NCBI GenBank assembly: GCA_028285035.1
Contig: JANQQF010000156.1
Span: 1-64,000, forward strand
Direction of reading: 5' to 3'
Origin: Phycisphaerae bacterium
GTDB taxonomy: Bacteria > Chloroflexota > Anaerolineae > 4572-78 > J111
DNA: 64,000 nt
Below, piece after piece: positions 44,333-53,234 of the stretch (position 1 is the first letter of the stretch; each line of letters starts with the position of its first letter). The position numbers and the translations under genes were made by a program. The notes beneath the pieces were generated by a model. The model was not told the origin of the DNA, searched no databases, and worked only from the letters and a program-made list of their open reading frames with translations.

Positions 44333-44544
44333 AATGTGGTATAAAAAGTCCTTTAATTTTATTCAAAGGTAACATGGTCACCCCGTAAATCAAATAGTAC
44401 CTGCCTCCCAAGCCTGTCCAGAATATAAAGAGAAGCTTGAATTATCGTAATCCTGATGGTATATTAAGGCAATTCCAAGAATTAAGTTCGTGACATCCCA
44501 GTAGAATCTCTCCAACTACAAATCGTATCAAGGAACCTCACAGC

Positions 44545-46527
44545 ATGGATATGGGTAAAATTCTCATCGCGTCTAGACAGGCCCCGCATCTTCAACACAT
44601 TATTGAACCTTATTTCAAAATCAAAGCTGATCTTTGGTCAGAAAACACGTCCCTACTTAATTATATCACAACAAACGTTCCCGATTTATTAATCGCTGAT
44701 CTATCAATAATTCCCAACACTGACTTTTATCAGCAACTAAAACACATTCACCCCATAGACACAAAAATATTGCTTCTCGCTCCCTTTGAGCAACGCCAAT
44801 TAGCTATTGAGCACATCCAGCAAGGTGCCACTGACTGTCTATATCTCCCACTCAATGCCAATGAGGTAACCCTAAAGGTATCTCAAGCATTTCAGCAAAA
44901 GTCCATACAAGAAAAATCCACACAAAAAGACTCTTCAACGCAAGGATTTCTCCTGCTTCGTGAGGCAAGTCAAGAAATTAATAAGACCTTACAACTGGAT
45001 GAAGTATTAAAAATAATTCTCGCCAAAGCAGAACAAATTACTAGGGCTGACTTGGCTAAAGTTTATCTAGCTGATCAAATGGGACAACTAGATAAAAGTC
45101 GATCTGTCGCCAAAACATCACCGTTAACTGATAAACCAAGAGAAAGCCATCTTTTATTCACCCTATCAAAGACCGTTGCGCTTCGTAATGAAGTGTTTTG
45201 CCAAGAAAAGGGCACTGAGACGATATGGGACAATCAAATCCTGGAGTCCATCTTAGTATTACCATTGGGATCAAAGGAAAAGCTAATCGGGGTCCTCGCC
45301 TTAGGCAGTCAAAGGCCTAAAGCTTTTTCCCAAAACCATATTCGTTGGCTTTCCATTTTTTGCGGTCAGGCTACAACATCATTAGAAAATGCACGCCTGT
45401 TTCAAGATTTAGCCTCAGCTTATATTGATTTGGCCCAAAGCCGGGAACAGATTCTGCAAAGCCGCAATACACTTCAAGTCCTATTTGATGGAATCAGCGA
45501 TGGTTTATACATTTTGGATGAGAATCTAACGGTAACCGCCCTCAATCAAGTCGAAGCCACACGCCAAGGCAGCGAAGTCGAGGCATTGATTGGCAAAAGC
45601 TCTTTAGAGTTGTCCTGGAGTCAAACAGCCCCTGACCTAATTAATCGTATCCAGGAAGCTCTACAAACAGGACAGGAAACGACTTGGATTTCGCCAGAGT
45701 ATGAAACGGAACCCTATCTACAAGATCGAGAATTTCGCATTTACCCAATCCGCAATCGTTTAGCCCAAATTGAGCAGGTGGTCGTTTTCGCACAAGATGT
45801 TTCAGAACGACGACGATTACAAGCCTCCTTATTCCGATCAGCTAATCTGGCGGCCGTCGGGCAACTGGCTGGAAATATTGCCCATCAAATTAACAATCCA
45901 CTGACCATCGCTATGGCCAACAGCCAGTTGCTTCTTCTTGAAGTCGAAAAGGAAAGTGAACTTCACGAATTATCTGCGGGCATCTTTAAAGCCGGAGAAC
46001 GAATTCAGGGGATTGTCGAGAATCTATTAGAGTTCTCCAATCAAGAAACCTATTTCTTTGTAAAAACAGATTTGGTTAACACAATTGAGGGAGCCTTAGC
46101 GTTAATATTGCGTTCTCTTAAAAAAGCTAAAATTGAGGTAGTGAAAAATTATCAAGTTGAGCCAACTTTATCGGCCAGTAATAGCCATTTGAAATTGGTT
46201 TGGATGAATCTACTGTTGAATGCACGTGATGCCGTGCAGGGGTATGCCGATCAGCCCCAAATCACCATATCCACCGAAGCCATCTCAAATCGAGAAGTTA
46301 AGGTTTCCATTACAGATAACGGCTGTGGCGTTAAAGAAAAGGATATGGAGCAACTATTTCGGCCATTTTATACGACAAAACTCGCTAACAAAGCTGTGGG
46401 TCTGGGGCTCTACTCCGCTCATACCATCGTAGAGAAGCACAACGGGCATATTAAAGTATCAAGTAGCCCTGGTGAATTTTCCAGCTTTGAAGTTATTTTA
46501 CCCCTTGATAATCCTCGCGATTTGTAG
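44545..46527 (+). CDS. sensor histidine kinase: degenerate receiver, GAF, PAS, HisKA, HATPase
   Basis: 660 residues, no membrane segment. Residues 3-120 look like a receiver: Asp is kept in PDLLIADLSII, but the acidic pair is lost (ILIASRQAP) and the Lys position is Leu (CLYLPLNANE), so it is a likely pseudo-receiver. A GAF domain lies at about 140-290, PAS at about 305-425, HisKA with LAGNIAHQINNPLTIA (phospho-His) at about 440-505, and HATPase with NLLLNARDAVQG, DNGCGVKEKD and GLGLYSAHTIVEKHNGHI. It probably phosphorylates a stand-alone receiver elsewhere (7208 or 9592 are candidates in this window). AAGGAA lies 9 nt before the ATG. Confidence 0.92.
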   Translation: MDMGKILIASRQAPHLQHIIEPYFKIKADLWSENTSLLNYITTNVPDLLIADLSIIPNTDFYQQLKHIHPIDTKILLLAPFEQRQLAIEHIQQGATDCLYLPLNANEVTLKVSQAFQQKSIQEKSTQKDSSTQGFLLLREASQEINKTLQLDEVLKIILAKAEQITRADLAKVYLADQMGQLDKSRSVAKTSPLTDKPRESHLLFTLSKTVALRNEVFCQEKGTETIWDNQILESILVLPLGSKEKLIGVLALGSQRPKAFSQNHIRWLSIFCGQATTSLENARLFQDLASAYIDLAQSREQILQSRNTLQVLFDGISDGLYILDENLTVTALNQVEATRQGSEVEALIGKSSLELSWSQTAPDLINRIQEALQTGQETTWISPEYETEPYLQDREFRIYPIRNRLAQIEQVVVFAQDVSERRRLQASLFRSANLAAVGQLAGNIAHQINNPLTIAMANSQLLLLEVEKESELHELSAGIFKAGERIQGIVENLLEFSNQETYFFVKTDLVNTIEGALALILRSLKKAKIEVVKNYQVEPTLSASNSHLKLVWMNLLLNARDAVQGYADQPQITISTEAISNREVKVSITDNGCGVKEKDMEQLFRPFYTTKLANKAVGLGLYSAHTIVEKHNGHIKVSSSPGEFSSFEVILPLDNPRDL

Positions 46528-46533
46528 GTAAAC

Positions 46534-46567
46534 AAAAAATCACCCTACAGGTTTAGGGTGATTTTTT
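46534..46567. terminator. terminator between histidine kinase and FHA genes
   Basis: 14-bp perfect stem AAAAAATCACCCTA / TAGGGTGATTTTTT with a 6-nt loop; it serves both convergent genes. Confidence 0.9.
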
Positions 46568-46589
46568 ATAAGTCGAGTTTTTACTAAAG

Positions 46590-47207
46590 TCAGACAGCTA
46601 AATCAAGATAAGTTTTAGCAAAATTGAATGAGATGGTCAGCCCCGTCACGTCCTCAAAAGAGGTTGTAAAAGCTAACGCCCACACAATTATTCCAAATAA
46701 AATACAAATCAAAATTAAAAGTAAACATCCACATCCATACAAAATATATTGGGTAATCTGTCCACTGCTATTACTCGCCGGGGCTGGTCCAGCATTCGGT
46801 GGCGCAACCTCAGGTGCAGCATACTGCCCTTGTGGAGGATAGGCTGGCGTTGGCATGTATTCAGTGGCCTGATTACTAGACATCTGGAAAACCATTGCGG
46901 TTTGCCCAATCCCAATACTATCTCCAGAATTCAGAGCCTGGGGTGATGTAATTTGTACCCCATTTACAAACGTCCCATTCGTACTGCCCATATCCTCTGC
47001 GACATAACGCCCGCCCTGCCAACTGATGCGGGTGTGTCGACGTGAAGATTCTGGGTCTTGTAATACAACATCCAACCCTTCTTCTCGACCAATGATGATC
47101 TGATTACCAGTTACTGGAAAGCTCATTCCCGCCTGTGTTCCCTGTCGGATAACGAGCGTCGCGGATGGTCGATTTTGGCCCATCATCGTCGGTGCATCAT
47201 CATACAT
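46590..47207 (-). CDS. FHA-domain protein with C-terminal membrane helix
   Basis: 205 residues. An FHA phosphothreonine-binding domain spans about residues 15-110 (IIIGREEGLDVVLQDPESSR with RRHTRISW, and EDMGSTNGTFVNG). A Pro/Ala linker follows, then one membrane segment (YILYGCGCLLLILICILFGI) and a short tail outside. It is expected to recruit phosphorylated partners to the membrane from the cytosolic side. A Ser/Thr kinase is not in the window. It is downstream of a second, larger FHA protein on the same strand. Confidence 0.9.
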   Translation of the reverse strand: MYDDAPTMMGQNRPSATLVIRQGTQAGMSFPVTGNQIIIGREEGLDVVLQDPESSRRHTRISWQGGRYVAEDMGSTNGTFVNGVQITSPQALNSGDSIGIGQTAMVFQMSSNQATEYMPTPAYPPQGQYAAPEVAPPNAGPAPASNSSGQITQYILYGCGCLLLILICILFGIIVWALAFTTSFEDVTGLTISFNFAKTYLDLAV

Positions 47208-47307
47208 TTATTATGTACCTTCCTTCAGTCAGTAAATTGGGGGTATCTAGCTCTTATATTAGCAAACACTTTGTACAATTGTCAATTTCAGGTGCCCCCA
47301 CACACCT

Positions 47308-49308
47308 TTATTTTTGCCAAGTGACCCACTCGATAGTCAACTCGTCTGTACTATAATTTGGAAAGCGCATTTTCCCAATACGTCCTTTATTTGTTTTGAA
47401 ACATATCGTTCGACCATCAATAAGCGTATTAGTTGGATCTGGCGCACTATTGCTGGCATCAATGAAGGTATAAATATTGTAGGAAGCATTTAGACAGTCG
47501 GACCGAGAAACATCATTGAGTGAGCCAAAATTGCCCATAATTGCAATTTCAGTCCCGTTACCGGGGTCTTGCACCTCAAAATGACGTTCGGGGGGGTCTA
47601 CATCCCAGGTAAAGTCATCTCCAGGAATATCACCATCATCAATATCTAACGACTCACCTGCTTCAATAACAAGCGTGCCTTCAGATTTTACCCCTATCTC
47701 TTCGCTAACAACAACCTCAATCTCTTGTGTTTGCTCTGTATCGTCCAATTTCACCACACGCAGGCGATAGGTTGTTGTAACTGTGGGACAATCTACAACC
47801 GTATCGCTGCCGCCCACGCCTACATCATTAAAGTAGACTTCTTTTACACCAGTAACGTTCCAGGTAATTGTCACACAATCACCACCGATTATGGTGCTTG
47901 GTGAAACTTCAAATTGAATACTTGTTGCCTCACCAGTCGGAGTCAGGGTAGCTTCCGGCGTTGGTGTCTCAGTGGGAGCCGCCTCTGTTGCCGTTGCAGT
48001 CGGCGTCGCTGTGTCAGGCAACGGTGTTTCAGTGGGTGTTTCGGTTGGAGGCAAAGGTGTATTGGTTGCCGTGGCCGTTGGCGTGCCTGTTGGCGTTGGC
48101 GGTGGTTCGACCACGGGTACATTATCGATGTTCTCGGCATCTGAGAATGTCGTATCTGCAGCTACCCAACCCCGACCGTCAGGCGCAGGATCAAAGCGGA
48201 TCTGCCACCATTGCCGATTTGGATCACGTCCAATAATTTGGGCCTCGGTGCTGGTCGGCAGTAAGCCTAGCAAGGCATACTCAATTCCTGGACCAGCGCG
48301 CACATTCAAATCAGTTTTAGTACGAAGGGATGGGTCACCAGCTACAGTTTCAATCGGCTCAGGCGTTGGGGTTATGGTTGGATCTTCAACAACCTCATCC
48401 CCAATCGCACTAACACTAACTGTAGTGGGCAGGCTTACCCCTCCTTGATTATCGAAAGCACGTACTTCAAGTGTAAAGGTTCCTGGAGCCGTTGGCGTCC
48501 ATTGAAAAGAAGCCGTCAATGTTTGTTGGCCATTTGCCGCAGGGCTTACCGCTTCATCCACTTCAACACCACTAGCGAACAAGACCATTCTTGTTACTCC
48601 AATGGCTGAAGAGCCAGTCGCCTGAACTGTGATGGGGCGATTGACCTGTACTTCACTGTTGGTAATCGGGGCAGTAATATTCACCGTAGGAATCTCGCCC
48701 CCTCCGCTTTGCGGCGTCATCACAAAGGCGGTAATCCCGGCAATAATCAAAATTGTAACGATCAAAGCAATCGCACCACCCACGGCAAGCAAAGTAAACC
48801 GAGAAGGGGGCGCCTCTTTTTGTTGTGGCTGGGCTGGAATACTACTGGGAGCGGGTGAGTGTGCCGTTGGATTTGGGGTCACAGCTGGTGTAGGAATGGA
48901 AGGGCGTGGTGCGGTATAAGTGACGGGGCCGCCAGTCACTTGAGTCACCCCAATCGTATTCGGGGCAGAGAAGCCCTTTACCCCAAACAAAGAGGTACCA
49001 ATACTGATAATATCAGCCGGTTGAAGCAAGTGCTGCCCAGTAATCGCTTCTCCATTAATCAAGGTACCGTTCGTGCTACCTAAATCTTCAACAAGGATTT
49101 GATCGCCTTGTCGTAACAAACGCGCATGATGACGGGAAACCTTTGTATCGTCCAGCATAATATCATTATCTGGGTCACGACCAAAGGTCAAAGTTTCCTT
49201 TGATATAGGAAACCCCTTGCCAGCCAATGGACCCGCGTGTACAACAAGTTGTAGCTGACGTTGAGGTTCTTGCGAACCTTCTGAACTAAAAGCAGATGGA
49301 TGGGACAT
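47308..49308 (-). CDS. FHA - membrane helix - Ig - SH3b - Pro/Thr stalk protein
   Basis: 666 residues. A cytosolic FHA domain (about 18-110: LTFGRDPDNDIMLDDTKVSR, RHHARLL, EDLGSTNGTLING) is followed by a Pro-rich linker, one membrane helix (FTLLAVGGAIALIVTILIIA, about residue 175) and an outside part: an Ig-like domain (205-305), an SH3b/SH3_3 domain (TKTDLNVRAGPGIEYALLGL, about 330-395), a Pro/Thr-rich stalk and a C-terminal beta domain with Cys residues. The topology would link intracellular phosphothreonine signals to an extracellular, possibly wall-binding, region. The gene ends 100 bp before the second FHA gene on the minus strand. Confidence 0.9.
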   Translation of the reverse strand: MSHPSAFSSEGSQEPQRQLQLVVHAGPLAGKGFPISKETLTFGRDPDNDIMLDDTKVSRHHARLLRQGDQILVEDLGSTNGTLINGEAITGQHLLQPADIISIGTSLFGVKGFSAPNTIGVTQVTGGPVTYTAPRPSIPTPAVTPNPTAHSPAPSSIPAQPQQKEAPPSRFTLLAVGGAIALIVTILIIAGITAFVMTPQSGGGEIPTVNITAPITNSEVQVNRPITVQATGSSAIGVTRMVLFASGVEVDEAVSPAANGQQTLTASFQWTPTAPGTFTLEVRAFDNQGGVSLPTTVSVSAIGDEVVEDPTITPTPEPIETVAGDPSLRTKTDLNVRAGPGIEYALLGLLPTSTEAQIIGRDPNRQWWQIRFDPAPDGRGWVAADTTFSDAENIDNVPVVEPPPTPTGTPTATATNTPLPPTETPTETPLPDTATPTATATEAAPTETPTPEATLTPTGEATSIQFEVSPSTIIGGDCVTITWNVTGVKEVYFNDVGVGGSDTVVDCPTVTTTYRLRVVKLDDTEQTQEIEVVVSEEIGVKSEGTLVIEAGESLDIDDGDIPGDDFTWDVDPPERHFEVQDPGNGTEIAIMGNFGSLNDVSRSDCLNASYNIYTFIDASNSAPDPTNTLIDGRTICFKTNKGRIGKMRFPNYSTDELTIEWVTWQK

Positions 49309-49678
49309 AAATAAAAAACCCTCCCTGATGAAGGATGTATATTAGAAAATCAGATATAATACTTTGGGATTGCTAAAACTCGCAATTTGCAAGCAGATGC
49401 GTATAATGACCATCTTCACAATAATAGTACCTTTTTGCCACAAACTCAAGTTCACCCACAAGCCATAAATTCACAAAAAATGTGGCACAATCATACGGTT
49501 ACTGTACGGTTACTATACGTTTTATGTACGCAGTGTGAAGGGTTTTCCTTCAGTCGATTTTTGAACTTAGCCAAAAGTACCAACAAATGAACTTGAAATG
49601 GCTTGCGGTAATCACATATAGAACACGCCAAGTCGGCACGTAGTTACGTTTTATGTTCTATTTTATTGAGAGGAATAT
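49309..49678. other. divergent intergenic region with phased repeats
   Basis: About 370 bp between the FHA gene (minus) and the orphan ABC gene (plus). It contains the 11-bp repeats at 49495-49530 and a further copy of ACGTTTTATGT at 49646-49656. No ORF is supported. Confidence 0.5.
49495..49530 (+). repeat. 11-bp phased direct repeats upstream of the ABC gene
   Basis: ACGGTTACTGT, ACGGTTACTAT and ACGTTTTATGT follow head to tail, then ACG. One more ACGTTTTATGT lies at 49646-49656, just before the ABC start. The spacing of about one helical turn suggests cooperative regulator binding. Confidence 0.6.
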
Positions 49679-51484
49679 ATGAGCGTTTTTGCTGGTCTGG
49701 ATACAGAAGCCTATGATCGCACCTATAATGATCGTGATTTAATCCGACGTATCTTTGGCTACTTTGGCCACTATCGTAAACGCGTATGGGCCACAATCTT
49801 TTTTGTTACATTAGTCTCATTTGCCGGAGCGGCTCAACCCCTTTTGGTCTCTAGCGGGATTGAGGCCCTTGGTGAGGGGATCACAACATCTTGGATCGTT
49901 ATTATCTCCATTCTGATGGCTATATTTGGGGTGGGGGTATGGCTAGCCAATTGGATACGCCGCCGCTTGACCGCTCGTTTAATCGGTGATGTGATCTCTG
50001 AAATGCGGAGAGATGCCTTTGAAGCGACCATCAACCACGATATGGGCTTCTTTGATGAATACTCTTCTGGTCGGATTATGAGCCGGATTACCACAGACAC
50101 GCAGGAATTTGCGCAGGTCGTTGTTTTGGTCACGGATATTGCCAATCAAGTGATTCTGATCTTTATCCTCTTCTTTGTTCTTCTTTATATATCTGTCCCG
50201 CTCACCTTCCTAATGCTTGCTTTTTCGCCAATTGTCCTCATCTTGACCCTACTCCTTCGCCGTTTAGCCCGCTTTGTCACCCGCCGAGGATTTCAGGTGT
50301 TGGGCGAGGTTAACGCCTCCATTCAAGAAGCTGTCACTGGCATCAGTGTCGCCAAAAATTTCCGCCAAGAAGAAACCATCTACAAAGCCTTTGGCAATGT
50401 CAACAGCCAAGCCTACGAGGTTAACTTACGGCGAGGCGTTGTTCTCGCCAATGTATTTCCATTACTTGTCACCGTCTCAGGGATGGCCACAGCCACGCTG
50501 TTATATCAAGGTGGCTATTCCGCCGAGGCGAGCGCCATCTCGGTCGGCGCGTGGTATCTCTTTATTGTGAGTTTAGACCGCTTTTGGTTCCCAATGATCA
50601 ACATTGCCGTTTTTTGGAGCCAATTCCAAGCGGGGCTATCTGCCTCCGAACGAATTTTTGCCTTGATTGATACCCAATCGGTAGTTCAACAAACAGATAA
50701 TCAGCCTGCCCCTAACCTTGAAGGTGAGATTACCTTTGAAAAGGTTGATTTCCGTTACAGTGAACAAGAACAAATTTTACAGGAGTTCTCCTTACGAATT
50801 GCCCCAGGGGAGAGTATTGCTTTAGTGGGCCATACCGGAGCTGGGAAAAGCAGCTTGGTTAAATTGATTACTCGTTTTTATGAGTTTCAAAAGGGTCGAA
50901 TTTGTATTGACGGGCAAGATATTCGGACGCTTGATTTGGCCAGCTATCGTCACCAACTGGGTATCGTGTCACAGGTCCCCTTCCTTTTTGATGGCACCGT
51001 CGCCGACAACATTCGTTACGCCCGCCCGGAACTAACCGACGCCGATATTGAGGCTGTGGCGCGACGCATTGGGCACGGTGAGTGGCTTGAGACTCTGCCA
51101 GAAGGCCTAGCCACCGACGTCGGCGAACGCGGCGCTCGTCTTTCGATGGGGCAACGGCAATTGGTCGTGCTGACCCGTGTCCTAGCCCAACAGCCAGCCA
51201 TCTTCATCCTCGATGAAGCCACCGCTAGCGTTGACCCCTTTACCGAGTCCCAAATTCAGGAGGCTCTGGATCTCATCCTTGAACAAAGTACATCGATCAT
51301 GATCGCCCATCGTCTCTCAACGATTCGGTCGGCTGATCGGATTCTTGTTCTAAAAAAGGGACAGATTATCGAAGAAGGTAGCCACGATCAGCTAATGACT
51401 GACGGCGGTCACTACGCTGAACTTTATGACACCTACTTCCGACATCAATCACCAGACTTTAGACCGGCCTCTGAACCGATTTAA
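49679..51484 (+). CDS. orphan ABC exporter half-transporter, TM288-like
   Basis: 601 residues, exporter domain (about 20-325) plus ATPase (about 350-590). It is a close homologue of 31824-33638: it shares the N-terminal GLDTEAYDRTYND, Walker A GHTGAGKSSLVKL, the non-canonical signature LSMGQRQ and Walker B IFILDEATASVD. That signature type normally belongs to the active-Walker-B subunit of a heterodimer, yet no TM287-like partner gene is adjacent. It may share the partner at 33791 or act as a homodimer. GAGAGGA precedes the ATG. Phased repeats lie upstream. Confidence 0.92.
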   Translation: MSVFAGLDTEAYDRTYNDRDLIRRIFGYFGHYRKRVWATIFFVTLVSFAGAAQPLLVSSGIEALGEGITTSWIVIISILMAIFGVGVWLANWIRRRLTARLIGDVISEMRRDAFEATINHDMGFFDEYSSGRIMSRITTDTQEFAQVVVLVTDIANQVILIFILFFVLLYISVPLTFLMLAFSPIVLILTLLLRRLARFVTRRGFQVLGEVNASIQEAVTGISVAKNFRQEETIYKAFGNVNSQAYEVNLRRGVVLANVFPLLVTVSGMATATLLYQGGYSAEASAISVGAWYLFIVSLDRFWFPMINIAVFWSQFQAGLSASERIFALIDTQSVVQQTDNQPAPNLEGEITFEKVDFRYSEQEQILQEFSLRIAPGESIALVGHTGAGKSSLVKLITRFYEFQKGRICIDGQDIRTLDLASYRHQLGIVSQVPFLFDGTVADNIRYARPELTDADIEAVARRIGHGEWLETLPEGLATDVGERGARLSMGQRQLVVLTRVLAQQPAIFILDEATASVDPFTESQIQEALDLILEQSTSIMIAHRLSTIRSADRILVLKKGQIIEEGSHDQLMTDGGHYAELYDTYFRHQSPDFRPASEPI

Positions 51485-51513
51485 CACCTAGATGAGGTTG
51501 TGCTGGAATAACG

Positions 51514-52017
51514 TTAAGTTAATTGGGAATACAGCTTGACGAAGCCCTCGACCCAATCCTTCTGGGCTTGGGTATCAGGGACAGGCCGACCCCGAGCCTG
51601 CTCAATGCGAGCAAAAGCTTCTTCTGAGGAAAGATTGAAGGTCGTCAGAATCGAAGCAGCGATAAGGGATGAGCGACCAATACCAGCCCGGCAATGAATG
51701 GCGATTGATTTCCCCTCATCTAACAATCCAGCAAGAGTACGAACCACCTTGCTGGCATCAATTTTTGAGGCGGGGACATCAAAATCTGGAATGGGGTACG
51801 TAATAAAGTCAAGATCTTGTGCTTGACAGTAAGCGGCTTCTTCAGTTAAACTCAATTCCCGATTCTCCGCATAGGTCAGGAGCGAAACCACTACATCCAC
51901 CCCAGTCTGTTGTAGTGATTGCATCTCTGTCTCAAGCCACTCATTTCCCCGTGGTTTGGGCATCGTGCCGATTCGGCCTGAGGTAGGATTTTCAATCCAG
52001 TAAACGATTGCTTTCAT
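51514..52017 (-). CDS. protein tyrosine / dual-specificity phosphatase
   Basis: 167 residues. The CX5R signature is HCRAGIGRSS, with the general-acid Asp probably in YPIPDFDVP. The start MKAIVYWIENPTSGRIGTMP matches bacterial DSP-type proteins with a WxExP-like lead. It probably dephosphorylates tyrosine or phosphoinositide-like groups; bacterial tyrosine phosphatases often control polysaccharide export. It lies 11 bp from the downstream end of the glycosyltransferase pair on the same strand, so a role in regulating glycan assembly fits. Confidence 0.88.
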   Translation of the reverse strand: MKAIVYWIENPTSGRIGTMPKPRGNEWLETEMQSLQQTGVDVVVSLLTYAENRELSLTEEAAYCQAQDLDFITYPIPDFDVPASKIDASKVVRTLAGLLDEGKSIAIHCRAGIGRSSLIAASILTTFNLSSEEAFARIEQARGRPVPDTQAQKDWVEGFVKLYSQLT

Positions 52018-52028
52018 CGTGACCTACA

Positions 52029-53234
52029 CTACACCACTTCCGCCTCAACGACCTCTACCTCATCATGTTGAGCTTCTGGCTCTGCCTCGCCCAGCACTTC
52101 CCGATACACTTGTACAGTATTTCGAGCAACAGCAGCCTGAGTGTAATGATTGACGACACGCTGGCGACCTTTTTGGCGAAGGTCATCACGGAGAGTCACA
52201 TCCTCAACCAAACGTTGCAGTTGATTGTACAACTCCTCGATATCTGCTTCAGCGAAGGTTAGCCCCGCGTCCCCGATGACCTCAGGTATGGCTCCAGAAC
52301 GTGCCCCAACAGGGATAACATCACAGGCCATCGCCTCGATGAGAACGCGGCCAAATTGCTCCTTCCAATTGGTCCGGGTGCGTGAGGGAAGAACAAAGAC
52401 ATCCAAACCGCTAAAAAAGTTAGGCATATGAGAGTAGGGGATTTTTTCCTGGAAAGTGACCCGCCCGCTGATGCCCAGCCACTGCACCATCTTTTCTAAC
52501 CTAGGACGGTCTGGGCCATCGCCCAAGATTGTCAGTTCCCACGGCCCTTTGAGTTTGGCCGCAGCCTGCATCAGCACTTCCAGGCCTTTTTCCTCAACAA
52601 TGCGACCAGCATAGCCGATGGTCAAAACAGATTGTTTGGGTTGGCCTTCGTTACGAAACTTGAAGACACTCTGTTTTGAGCGGCGAATCCCCCGGTCGTG
52701 GCGGTAGTAGATGCTGGGATCAACGCCAAATTGGGGAATCAGCTGAATTGGGCCTTTGTACCCCTTTCGTCGCCACACCTGCTCCGCCTCGCTATTACCG
52801 ACCAACAGGTAATCAGCCTTGTTGAGCACATAGCGCTCCATCCAACCAAAAGGTGGAGGATAGCGCCGGAAGATGTTTTGCCAGCTAAAAACAACCGTCG
52901 GGATACGCCAACTGCGGGCCAGCCACATCGCCCGAAAGGTGGCCATATTGTAGGGTTCCTCATCAATATGGAAGATATCGGGTTTGACCTCTCGGATAAT
53001 TTGGTTGAGCTTGGGGTAATAGTGGAAATGATAATTTCCATTGAAGGCCATATCGGTCACAATCATCTTATAACCTTTGGTGTGTACCTTTTCCAGTCGG
53101 GTCGGCCAAGTGGACTCATTCCAAGAGGGCGGCACCGCAACGGTCAAGTCAACCCCATCGATGGCGGCCATCTCTTCCAGCTTTTTTTGATAGGTACCCA
53201 CGATACAGGCTTTGGACAGCATTAAGACTTTCAT
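52029..53234 (-). CDS. glycosyltransferase, GT4 family
   Basis: 401 residues, GT-B fold. The N-terminal domain binds the acceptor. The C-terminal domain starts near TIGYAGRIVEEKGLEVLMQA and includes LTILGDGPDRPRLEKMV, VFVLPSRTRTNWKEQFGRVL and the EAMACDVIPVGARSGAIPEV nucleotide-sugar site with the E-x7-E region. It transfers a sugar from a nucleotide donor with retention. An acidic tail (EAEPEAQHDEVEVVEAEVV) is unusual. Its ATG overlaps the TAA of the upstream glycosyltransferase by one base (TAATG), so the two are coupled. Confidence 0.93.
   Translation of the reverse strand: MKVLMLSKACIVGTYQKKLEEMAAIDGVDLTVAVPPSWNESTWPTRLEKVHTKGYKMIVTDMAFNGNYHFHYYPKLNQIIREVKPDIFHIDEEPYNMATFRAMWLARSWRIPTVVFSWQNIFRRYPPPFGWMERYVLNKADYLLVGNSEAEQVWRRKGYKGPIQLIPQFGVDPSIYYRHDRGIRRSKQSVFKFRNEGQPKQSVLTIGYAGRIVEEKGLEVLMQAAAKLKGPWELTILGDGPDRPRLEKMVQWLGISGRVTFQEKIPYSHMPNFFSGLDVFVLPSRTRTNWKEQFGRVLIEAMACDVIPVGARSGAIPEVIGDAGLTFAEADIEELYNQLQRLVEDVTLRDDLRQKGRQRVVNHYTQAAVARNTVQVYREVLGEAEPEAQHDEVEVVEAEVV

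Noticed and set aside
47914..48448. Plus-strand ORFs rich in Gly, Val and Ser opposite the FHA protein stalk
   Set aside because: They are mirror readings of the Pro/Thr-rich codons of the minus-strand gene.
49387..49590. 67-codon ORF in the divergent ABC upstream region
   Set aside because: Composition is not coding-like, and it covers the phased repeats, which look regulatory.
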